A DNA stretch of 20,862 bases. Source: a virus. Positions 15,477 to 20,862 of the stretch are shown in pieces (positions within the stretch are counted from its first letter, which is position 1; the number at the start of each line of letters is the position of its first letter). A model generated the notes under the pieces. That model saw nothing but the letters and a program-made list of their open reading frames with translations. It ran no database searches and was not told the DNA's origin. The stretch lies in IMG/VR virus record IMGVR_UViG_3300027833_000256, positions 1-20,862 of that record; one strand, given 5' to 3'. Position numbers and translations under genes: made by a program.

Positions 15477-15995
15477 ATGAGTTGTTCAGCAATAACCGCA
15501 GGATTTTTAGACCTATGTAATGAAAATACTGGAGGTGTAGAAACTATTTATATCGCAAATGGGCCCGTACAGTCAATTACTGAAAGTGCAGGTAACATTA
15601 GTGCGATAACTGTAAACGGTGCTGCTCTAGTTCCAGCCGATTGGTTTGTCTTCGAAACACCCCGACAAGTGTCGTCAATAACTGAAACTACTACAGTTTC
15701 ACAAGAAAACGCGACTTTGTTTTTTGACCAACAATTAACAGCAGTATTTAATTCAATGTCTGCGACTAAAAGAGATCAGTTATTATTACTCGCTCAGGCC
15801 ACGACAATGTGTGTCGTAGCAAAAGACGGTAATGGAAACTACTGGTCAGTTGGAATTGAAAAAGGTGCGTTCCTAATATCAGCGTCTGCTACGACAGGTG
15901 TTGCTTATGGTGATCGTAACGGGTATGAGATAGTAATCGGTGGCTTAGAGCCAAAACCTATGTTTACTGTAGACGCATCAATAATTGTAGCGTAA
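15477..15995 (+). CDS. Putative major tail tube protein
   Basis: This 172-aa protein is rich in small and beta-forming residues, without membrane segments. The layout resembles tail tube proteins I associate with Bacteroidota phages: a Cys-containing start (MSCSAITAGFLDLC), GGVETIYIANG, a middle strand and loop (WFVFETPRQVSSITETTTVSQENATLFFDQQLTAVF), a helix (MSATKRDQLLLLAQATTMCVVAKDGNGNYWSVGIEKG), and a closing ATTGVAYGDRNGYEIVIGGLEPKPMF. The final pair GDRNGY followed by G-E/L-x-P is characteristic. It is flanked by terminators on both sides, as expected for an abundant virion protein. The tail genes at 1151-10542 lack another tube candidate, which strengthens the call. Confidence 0.6.
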   Translation: MSCSAITAGFLDLCNENTGGVETIYIANGPVQSITESAGNISAITVNGAALVPADWFVFETPRQVSSITETTTVSQENATLFFDQQLTAVFNSMSATKRDQLLLLAQATTMCVVAKDGNGNYWSVGIEKGAFLISASATTGVAYGDRNGYEIVIGGLEPKPMFTVDASIIVA

Positions 15996-16018
15996 CTAGT
16001 AAACCAATACAAATGAAG

Positions 16019-16047
16019 AAGGACTGCAGAAATGCGGTCCTTTTTTT
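16019..16047. terminator. Strong bidirectional terminator
   Basis: AAGGACTGCA, GAAA tetraloop, TGCGGTCCTT gives a 10-bp stem with one U-G pair, followed by a run of T (16041-16047). The opposite strand has an A-rich flank. It closes the tail tube unit and the convergent minus-strand gene, whose stop is at 16046. Confidence 0.85.
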
Positions 16048-16483
16048 ATATACAAGATATTACTCTATCAATATGTCTTTGTAAATTAGTATTACTTATT
16101 AGTACTCCACATTTAGGACATGGTGATTTAAGTTTTGGCAGACCTTTATTTGCTCTACCTGCCATTGCTTGATGTTCTTTAGTTTTAAGAGATGCAAAGT
16201 GACCCATGTCTCTTGTTGTAGTACCTCCTTTTCTACCAGCGGCTGCGGCAGTTTCACTAGTCCACTTAAATCTATTCTGTACTGATTTCCAATAAGGTAC
16301 TTTATCTACTGGTAATCCATAATCTTTCTGTAGTTGTATCTCTCTATCTGATACTTCATAAATACAATTATGTTCTTCTAAGATTTCCCATTGAGTAAAA
16401 CCTTGGTCACTCATTCTCTTATATAGATCTTTAGTACATCCAATCTTTTTACCTGGTATATGATATATTAAGTATGTTTTCAT
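16046..16483 (-). CDS. GIY-YIG-like homing endonuclease with zinc-finger C-terminus
   Basis: This 145-aa protein starts with a degenerate GIY-YIG layout: YLIY (residues 4-7), KKIGCTKDLYKRM (12-24, with R23 as the usual catalytic Arg position) and a helix with E48 in SDREIQLQKDYG, a candidate catalytic Glu. Residues 78-115 (AAAAGRKGGTTTRDMGHFASLKTKEHQAMAGRANKG) resemble the Gly/His DNA-contact repeats of homing endonucleases (NUMOD-like). C122, C125, H137 and C144 form a possible zinc finger (CPKC...H...C). Such genes spread between phages by cutting intron- or gene-less sites. It lies on the opposite strand between structural genes, beside a strong terminator. The fold is only a motif-level call. 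Confidence 0.7.
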   Translation of the reverse strand: MKTYLIYHIPGKKIGCTKDLYKRMSDQGFTQWEILEEHNCIYEVSDREIQLQKDYGLPVDKVPYWKSVQNRFKWTSETAAAAGRKGGTTTRDMGHFASLKTKEHQAMAGRANKGLPKLKSPCPKCGVLISNTNLQRHIDRVISCI

Positions 16484-16502
16484 AGTAGTTATAGTGGCTA
16501 GC

Positions 16503-16988
16503 CTAAATTAGTTTCATTGGTTCTTTGTATTGTCTACCGGGTTTTAATGCCTTAGCCATCGGCCATGTGACGTTTCTTAAAAAGAAGCCGTTTACTGGTC
16601 TAGAAGACCATACAGTTCCTCCATTAATAGTTTTCTTATCTGTATAAGTTGCATACGTTATAGTCATCGGAGTAGTTAGATCTCCGCACCACATTTCTGA
16701 ATCTATACTAAATTTAACATCTGTATACACCTGCTCTTCAAATGATATTCTTATACATCCTTCTAGTAACTTATTAACCTTGACAGCATCTACTGGCCCC
16801 ATAATAATGAGATCTAGATCTTCTGCTTTAACGTCTAGTAAAATAGAACCAACCGCCCATAATTCATAATCAGTCCAGTCTAGTTCTTGTTTAATTCTAT
16901 CTATAACATGACTAACTGACTTTAAACCGGTTAATTTATGCCATTGATTGCACTTATACTTACCATATTTTATCCTTTTATACTCCAT
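16503..16988 (-). CDS. Nucleotidyltransferase-fold protein (pol beta superfamily)
   Basis: This 161-aa protein carries the minimal nucleotidyltransferase signature. G47-S48 in ELWAVGSILL is followed by D57 and D59 in AEDLDLIIMG, and a third acidic residue is probably D90 or D96 in VYTDVKFSID. These would bind two metal ions and a nucleotide. The rest, WCGDLTTPMTITYATYTDKK and SRPVNGFFLRN, is unassigned. The substrate is unknown: it could be tRNA, a protein, or a small molecule. There is no partner HEPN gene next to it, so a toxin-antitoxin reading is weak. It is transcribed with, and ahead of, the homing endonuclease (19 bp apart) and starts divergently from the gene at 17018. Confidence 0.65.
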   Translation of the reverse strand: MEYKRIKYGKYKCNQWHKLTGLKSVSHVIDRIKQELDWTDYELWAVGSILLDVKAEDLDLIIMGPVDAVKVNKLLEGCIRISFEEQVYTDVKFSIDSEMWCGDLTTPMTITYATYTDKKTINGGTVWSSRPVNGFFLRNVTWPMAKALKPGRQYKEPMKLI

Positions 16989-17006
16989 GTCAATTTACAA
17001 TACTTT

Positions 17007-17014
17007 TATATTTA
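17007..17014 (+). promoter_or_regulatory. TATATTTA element before the portal operon
   Basis: TATATTTA lies 3 bp before the ATG at 17018, inside the 29-bp gap between divergent genes. It matches the core of the elements at 1136, 8721 and 13836. No -33 TTG is seen at the right distance. If it is a -7 box, transcription would begin near 17021, which favours the downstream start at 17045. Confidence 0.35.
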
Positions 17015-17017
17015 TAT

Positions 17018-17422
17018 ATGTATACGACTAAATATAACAAGTTTATGACAATATTAGTACCCGAAAACCAATTAACACAGCAATTTACAGTAAATATTAC
17101 CAATATGAGTTTGGTACCAGCTGCATATGCTTTTATATTAATATCTCAGTACTCACATCAGGCTCTGCCATTAGGAGTAACTGTTATTAAAACTAACGCA
17201 AGGTACTCTACATTAGAAGTTACATTCCCAATTGGGTTTGGAGACGAACATAAAAATGGGATATATAATTGGAGGTTAAATACTTCCGCCGGTGATACAC
17301 TAGAAGCTGGATTAGTTAAAATAATCACATCTCCAGGCGGTAGTTTAGGAATAACCGAATATATAAGTACACCTGCAACCGAAGAACGTGTTGCTGATGT
17401 ATTTTATAGACCTAATTATTAA
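17018..17422 (+). CDS. Hypothetical virion-type protein
   Basis: This ORF has 134 aa from 17018 or 125 aa from an in-frame ATG at 17045. The second start gives the cleaner N-terminus (MTILVPENQLTQQFTVNI) and room for a leader if transcription begins at the TATATTTA box. The protein is strand-rich: TQQFTVNITNMSL, a hydrophobic AYAFILISQYSHQ, then GIYNWRLNTSAG..LEAGLVKII and a C-terminus ending DVFYRPNY. The GIYNWRL..LEAGLVKI arrangement resembles small beta-sandwich virion proteins but I cannot name a family. It precedes the portal by 8 bp, so it could be a head decoration or neck component. Confidence 0.6.
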   Translation: MYTTKYNKFMTILVPENQLTQQFTVNITNMSLVPAAYAFILISQYSHQALPLGVTVIKTNARYSTLEVTFPIGFGDEHKNGIYNWRLNTSAGDTLEAGLVKIITSPGGSLGITEYISTPATEERVADVFYRPNY

Positions 17423-17430
17423 AAGACAAT

Positions 17431-18567
17431 ATGAGAAACACACCAGAAGGCATTTATTCAATTAAGGGATCAGAATTCCAAGCTATTGAATTACCAGAAA
17501 TCAAAGAAGTCAGAGGTAAAGATTACATCTACTATGGCGGAGACAACCTATTTCCACAATCATTAATTAAACTATATGACACATCTGCAATGCATCATAC
17601 TTGCGTTGACGCTATTACAGCTGGCATCGTGGGCGATGGTATTGAAACGATCGGAGACGAATATATTAACCAAAAAGGCGAAACAATTGATGAGATTTAT
17701 GAAAAGATTTCTTTAGATTACGTACTTTATGGAGGATATGCTGTTAACGTTATATGGTCTAAAGACCGTACAAAGATCTCGGAAGTATATCACTTACCAT
17801 TTGCTAATGTAAGATCAGGTAAACCTAATGAAGAAGATGTAGTAGAAGAGTACATGTACTCATCTGATTGGGCATACTTAAGAAAGAATCCTTATATTAC
17901 CTATAGAGCATTTGATGCTACAGATAATAAAGGTGACAATGCATCACAGATCTATTATTGTTATGGTTATACTCCTGGAAACGATGTCACTCCACTTCCC
18001 CAGTACATTGCGGCATTAAATGATATCAGTCTAGACGCACAAGTTAGTCGATTCCACGCAAACAATATAGCAAATGGCCTAGCGCCAAGTATGTTTATCG
18101 CGTTTCGAAATGGCACACCGACTCCGGAAGAAAGATCAAGTGTGTACAAAGAAATAGAAAAGACATTTACAGGTACAGAGAATGCGGGGCGCTTCTTTTT
18201 AAGCTTTTCAGAACCAGATAAAGTTCCAGAAGTAACTCCAATCGCATCGACAAACGATGATTATTACATATTATTAGAATCGCGTATATCGTCTAGAATA
18301 TTAACTGCGCATCGTATTACTAGTCCATTACTATTGGGTATCAAGGACAGTGCCGGTTTTAGCTCTAACGCGGAAGAGATTAAGGTTTCATACGCACACT
18401 TCGAAGGAACTGTAGTAGAACCTAAAAGAAAGAAGATATTATCTACATTTGGATATATTCTAAGATTAGCTGGTTACAACGTAGCTCTTAAAGTAAGACC
18501 TAATAAACTAGTTAATGAAGAACAAATAGAAGATACTAGACCACAAGAAAACATAGAATCACTATAA
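17431..18567 (+). CDS. Portal protein
   Basis: This 378-aa protein fits the dodecameric ring at the head vertex that the terminase docks on and DNA passes through. It shows the usual portal layout: an N-terminal helix-strand clip region with YYGGDNLFPQSLIKLYDTSAMHHTCVDAITAGIVGDG (about residues 34-70); wing strands with a YVLYGGYAVNVIW segment; a stem helix after DISLDAQVSRFHANNIANGLAP; and a C-terminal crown with SRILTAHRITSPLLLGI and HFEGTVVEPKRKKIL. The portal family is supported by this order and by the connector gene that follows with a 1-bp overlap (TAATG). It is short for a portal but within the range. The terminase gene is 16 kb away. Confidence 0.85.
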   Translation: MRNTPEGIYSIKGSEFQAIELPEIKEVRGKDYIYYGGDNLFPQSLIKLYDTSAMHHTCVDAITAGIVGDGIETIGDEYINQKGETIDEIYEKISLDYVLYGGYAVNVIWSKDRTKISEVYHLPFANVRSGKPNEEDVVEEYMYSSDWAYLRKNPYITYRAFDATDNKGDNASQIYYCYGYTPGNDVTPLPQYIAALNDISLDAQVSRFHANNIANGLAPSMFIAFRNGTPTPEERSSVYKEIEKTFTGTENAGRFFLSFSEPDKVPEVTPIASTNDDYYILLESRISSRILTAHRITSPLLLGIKDSAGFSSNAEEIKVSYAHFEGTVVEPKRKKILSTFGYILRLAGYNVALKVRPNKLVNEEQIEDTRPQENIESL

Positions 18568-19154
18568 TGGAAACAGTATTATTAGTCTCAGAACAAAGAA
18601 TGAAGCAATGGACCAGCTTAGACAACAATATTCGTATTGATGTATTAACACCGTCTATACTTCTTGCACAAGACAGTCAAATTCAAAATATTTTAGGAAC
18701 TCCTTTTTACAATAGACTTAAAGAAGGTGTCATAGCAAATGACTTAACCTTAGAAGAATCAGCATTCTTAAAAGACTACGTAGGTCCTTGTCTAATTCAA
18801 TATGCATTATACTACCTACTACCTAACTTAAAATATAAGTATGTAGAAAAAGGTATCTTAAATGGAGCAAGTGAAGAAACTGGCGCAACAACTCTAGATG
18901 AAATGAAATATCTTAGAGAACAAGCACTAGATATGGCACAGTTCTATAGTAATAGAATGTTAGAGTTTTTACGACAGCATCCTAATATGTTCCTATTATA
19001 TCAAAACCCAACACCGAGTGACGGTATGTCACCAGATAGACGTAGTCCATATTTTAGCGGATTGCAAACAAATATACCTCTACGAAGAAATGATTTATGG
19101 ATCTACGCGGACTGCGGTTGTGACGGAGACCCCGACTGTGGGGGCTGCAACTAA
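18567..19154 (+). CDS. Head-tail connector protein with a Cys-rich tail
   Basis: This 195-aa protein is mostly helical (VLLVSEQRMKQWTSLDNNI, DVLTPSILLAQDSQIQNILGTPFYNRLKEGV, LIQYALYYLLPNLKYKYVEKGI). That matches the head-completion or connector type which stacks below the portal (DUF6712-like, as I recall it). It overlaps the portal stop by 1 bp, so translation is coupled. The last 13 residues, YADCGCDGDPDCGGCN in context, hold five Cys and may bind metal. The main fold ends around residue 175. The name rests on helix pattern and position; the C-terminal Cys cluster is unexplained. Confidence 0.7.
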   Translation: METVLLVSEQRMKQWTSLDNNIRIDVLTPSILLAQDSQIQNILGTPFYNRLKEGVIANDLTLEESAFLKDYVGPCLIQYALYYLLPNLKYKYVEKGILNGASEETGATTLDEMKYLREQALDMAQFYSNRMLEFLRQHPNMFLLYQNPTPSDGMSPDRRSPYFSGLQTNIPLRRNDLWIYADCGCDGDPDCGGCN

Positions 19155-19198
19155 AAGCACAAAGTCTAATATAAAGAAACTGAAAATATACTTAAGCA

Positions 19199-19378
19199 AT
19201 GAAAGCAGCAACAGACAAAATACTAAATAGATATATAAGCAGAAAGCTTATGGTATTCGTTGTGGCTTGTTTCGGGCTCTTCTCAGAGACTTTAACAAGT
19301 TCTGATTGGGTTATTATAGCTGGAGTGTACATAAGCGCACAGGGAGCAATAGACGCAATAGCAAAATTAAGACAATAA
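19199..19378 (+). CDS. Holin-like small membrane protein
   Basis: This 59-aa ORF starts with a basic N-terminus (MKAATDKILNRYISRKL) followed by two hydrophobic segments: MVFVVACFGLFSE (about residues 18-30) and SDWVIIAGVYISAQGAIDAI (about 35-54). Two-pass proteins of this size, with a SRKL-type entry and a polar turn (TLTSSDW), are typical phage holins, which form membrane lesions at lysis. It lies 44 bp after the connector and 1 bp before the next ORF. No endolysin is found in the window, so lysis is incomplete here. The inside or outside orientation cannot be seen. Confidence 0.72.
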   Translation: MKAATDKILNRYISRKLMVFVVACFGLFSETLTSSDWVIIAGVYISAQGAIDAIAKLRQ

Positions 19379-19379
19379 T

Positions 19380-19739
19380 ATGGATATAAAATTAGCGGTA
19401 CAAGATTACGTACAATGTATAACTAACAATGCAGTTACAACCCCTACTGGAGGTAGCTGGATGTCAGCACTATGTATTTATTATGGTATAACAGAACCAG
19501 TAAACGGTAGTTGGATTCAAGCTTATTGTGAATACTTAGGTATTACGCAACCACTATATGGTAGTTGGACTATTGCATTAGCAAATTATTACAATATAAC
19601 AGCACCTGAGAATGCCTCATGGTGGTGGGCAATTGCTAATGATGCATGTAATGGAACTCCACCAGTAGGATCATTCATATGGAATCAAAACGCAACGCAA
19701 TGGGAAACTGAAGTTAGAACTTGGTCTCTCACACCCTAA
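19380..19739 (+). CDS. Tandem-repeat protein of unknown function
   Basis: This 119-aa protein is built on an 18-residue repeat. Units run from residues 25-42, 43-60, 61-78 and 79-96. The first three share GSW, a helix with A at position 6, YY or YL, GIT or NIT, and P near the end. A decayed copy may span 7-24. The pattern GSWxxALxxYYGITxPxx suggests short amphipathic helices joined by turns, as in a small helical solenoid. The C-terminal 23 residues (VGSFIWNQNATQWETEVRTWSLTP) differ. It is Trp- and Tyr-rich, has no signal or membrane segment, and starts 1 bp after the holin stop. A fibre accessory or spike role is possible from its neighbours, not from the sequence. Confidence 0.65.
   Translation: MDIKLAVQDYVQCITNNAVTTPTGGSWMSALCIYYGITEPVNGSWIQAYCEYLGITQPLYGSWTIALANYYNITAPENASWWWAIANDACNGTPPVGSFIWNQNATQWETEVRTWSLTP
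19452..19667 (+). repeat. Four 54-bp (18-aa) tandem protein repeats
   Basis: Four units of 18 residues start at 19452, 19506, 19560 and 19614. The first three are GSW..AL..YYGIT.P.N, GSWIQAYCEYLGITQPLY and GSWTIALANYYNITAPEN. The fourth, ASWWWAIANDACNGTPPV, has lost the YYGIT part but keeps SW..A and PP. The DNA has diverged more than the protein, so selection acts on the protein. Confidence 0.8.
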
Positions 19740-19767
19740 TATAAAAATTTAAAAAACAACAGATATT

Positions 19768-20862
19768 ATGTCAACATTAACAGGACAACAAATTGATCAG
19801 TCATATCTAGGACTGATAAAAACAAACGATAACGCTGCTCTTTCAGCTACCGCTAAAGCTATCCAAGATGGCTCAGGTGGAGCTACTAACCTTGAGATGA
19901 GTAATACAGCTACTAACTTTGTTAGTGGTACTGTGGACTTTACAGGTAGTACTGTGAGTGGTCTACCAACAGGAGTAAATACTACTTATGATTTAGATGC
20001 AGTGCAGAGTGGAGCAAACGTTGAATTAGATCTTAACGGTTCTGATGCAACACAAACTACTGTAACACTTACAGCTGGTACTAATATTACACTAACCAAT
20101 GATGCAAACAACAATGTTACAATTGATGCTGCAGGTGGTGGTGCGGCTGGTTTAGTTACCGGCGGTCAAACAGACAGTATGAAATCTGCAGCTGCATTAA
20201 CAACAACTGCTGCTGTAACTTTACATGAAGGTGATATTGTTATTGGTAATGGTGCAGCATCTACTGTAACCGCTGCAACAGACCTTTACAACGACGGTAA
20301 AGCAATTGTAATCGGTAATGGTGCTACAGTAAATAAAGCAGTAGACTATAACTTTGGAAATACTAAAGGTGGTATTGCAATTGGTACTAACGCATTTGCA
20401 GTATCAAATGTAAATGCTGGTGGTGGACTAGCAATAGGTGAAGACAGCAATGCTTCCAACGTCTCTATTGCAATTGGTAATGAAGCTATTGCACCACAGG
20501 ATGAGGGTATAGCAATTGGCTATCGTGCTGACGCTGCAGGTGGTACTTCTATAGCAATAGGTAAAAATGCAGACACTTCTGCTGCATGGGCAATCGCAAT
20601 CGGTGAAACTGCTAATGTAACTGCCGGCGGTTTTAGAACTGGAGGTATTGCAATTGGTGCTAACGTTGGTGCATCTGCACTAGACGCAGTTGCAATAGGT
20701 AACGAATCTGACGCAACTGCAGCAGGAGCTGTAGCACTAGGTCATAACGTACAAGCTACAATAGCAGAAACAACATCTGTAAGTGCATTAGAAGTACAAA
20801 CAGATTCAACACCAACTGCAGGTGGTATTATTATGTCAGATGCAGGTGGTACGGATAGAAGA
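19768..20862 (+). CDS. Tail fibre or spike protein with YadA-head-like repeats, 3'-truncated
   Basis: The frame is open from 19768 to the window end (365 codons), so the C-terminus is missing. The N-terminus (MSTLTGQQIDQSYLGLIKTN) resembles N-termini of phage fibres that anchor to the virion. Residues about 35-125 are strand-rich linker (TVDFTGSTVSGLP, TQTTVTLTAGTNITLTND). From about residue 155 the protein carries a run of roughly eleven (G/A/S)-(I/L/V)-A-(I/L)-G-type turns (GIAIGTNAFA, SIAIGNEAIA, GIAIGYRADA, SIAIGKNADT, AVAIGNESDA, AVALGHNVQA). This is the pattern of YadA head beta-rolls in trimeric autotransporter adhesins. Such trimers would bind host surface receptors. The A-rich leader AAAAAATTTAAAAAACAAC supports the start. 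The gene is probably a receptor-binding fibre. Confidence 0.8.
   Translation, partial: MSTLTGQQIDQSYLGLIKTNDNAALSATAKAIQDGSGGATNLEMSNTATNFVSGTVDFTGSTVSGLPTGVNTTYDLDAVQSGANVELDLNGSDATQTTVTLTAGTNITLTNDANNNVTIDAAGGGAAGLVTGGQTDSMKSAAALTTTAAVTLHEGDIVIGNGAASTVTAATDLYNDGKAIVIGNGATVNKAVDYNFGNTKGGIAIGTNAFAVSNVNAGGGLAIGEDSNASNVSIAIGNEAIAPQDEGIAIGYRADAAGGTSIAIGKNADTSAAWAIAIGETANVTAGGFRTGGIAIGANVGASALDAVAIGNESDATAAGAVALGHNVQATIAETTSVSALEVQTDSTPTAGGIIMSDAGGTDRR
20230..20757 (+). repeat. YadA-head-like repeats, about eleven copies
   Basis: Repeats of 12-20 residues are centred on xAIGxx-A-x-A turns. Two weak copies (DIVIGNG, AIVIGNG) lead into nine clearer ones ending AVALGHNVQA. The irregular loop lengths between turns are typical of trimeric left-handed beta-rolls. 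Confidence 0.75.

Noticed and set aside
16503-16988. HEPN-MNT type toxin-antitoxin pair for the nucleotidyltransferase gene
   Set aside because: The neighbouring gene is a GIY-YIG-like nuclease with a zinc finger, with no HEPN RxxxxH motif visible.
1134-17014. T4-type late promoters (TATAAATA) as the source of the TATATTTA elements
   Set aside because: The elements read TATATTTA, not TATAAATA on the coding strand, and the phage looks unrelated to T4 in gene content.
19018-19230. A 70-aa open frame overlapping the connector 3' end and holin start
   Set aside because: Its N-terminal part is the connector gene in another frame, and the rest overlaps the holin start. It has no leader or recognisable domain.
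1-20862. CRISPR array, tRNA gene, integrase or attachment site
   Set aside because: No regularly spaced DNA repeats, tRNA-like cloverleaf or recombinase motifs were seen. A tRNA-finding program would be needed to exclude a tRNA fully.

Overview
This window is the structural and morphogenesis region of a tailed double-stranded DNA phage (Caudoviricetes). It is probably a siphovirus-like phage, because no tail sheath gene is visible. The likely host is a marine member of the Bacteroidota, most likely a flavobacterium. Four things point there. The DNA is AT-rich, and start codons follow A-rich leaders of the AAAACAAA type with no regular Shine-Dalgarno sequence. One promoter candidate fits the flavobacterial TTG-N17-23-TAnnTTTG pattern. 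A tail-tip-like protein carries a SprB-type repeat, a module known from flavobacterial gliding adhesins. Many structural proteins resemble types I associate with Bacteroidota phages. No host, integration or lysogeny gene is visible. Both ends of the window cut through a gene.

Layout. Positions 2-12461 (+) hold the large terminase (5' end missing), a possible tail assembly chaperone, a tail-completion-like protein, an HK97 gp10-like protein, a 491-aa tail structural protein, a 1324-aa tail-tip or hub protein ending in SprB-like and Cys-rich repeats, the tape measure, a composite XkdF-type prohead protease with an embedded papain-like domain, and a 53-aa membrane protein. Positions 12458-13665 (-) hold five small genes, two of them overlapping helix-turn-helix genes. 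A 221-bp divergent control region with a GC-rich hairpin follows (13666-13886). Positions 13887-15995 (+) hold a scaffold-like protein, the major capsid protein and a likely tail tube protein, with strong terminators after the last two. Positions 16046-16988 (-) hold a GIY-YIG-like homing endonuclease and a nucleotidyltransferase-fold protein. Positions 17018-20862 (+) hold a small unknown protein, the portal, a head-tail connector, a holin-like protein, an 18-residue-repeat protein and a YadA-head-like fibre (3' end missing).

How it works together. Terminase, portal, connector, scaffold, protease and capsid protein build and fill the head. The tail tube, tape measure, chaperone, completion proteins and hub build the tail. 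The repeat-rich hub and the fibre are the best candidates for host contact. The order is unusual: the prohead protease, capsid and portal genes sit downstream of the tail genes instead of directly after the terminase. Two minus-strand cassettes of small or selfish genes interrupt the structural region, each set off by bidirectional terminators and divergent starts. A 17-bp sequence ending at the start codon is repeated exactly before the chaperone-like and tape measure genes. Its core, TATATTTA, recurs before two other leftmost plus-strand genes and may be a phage promoter core.
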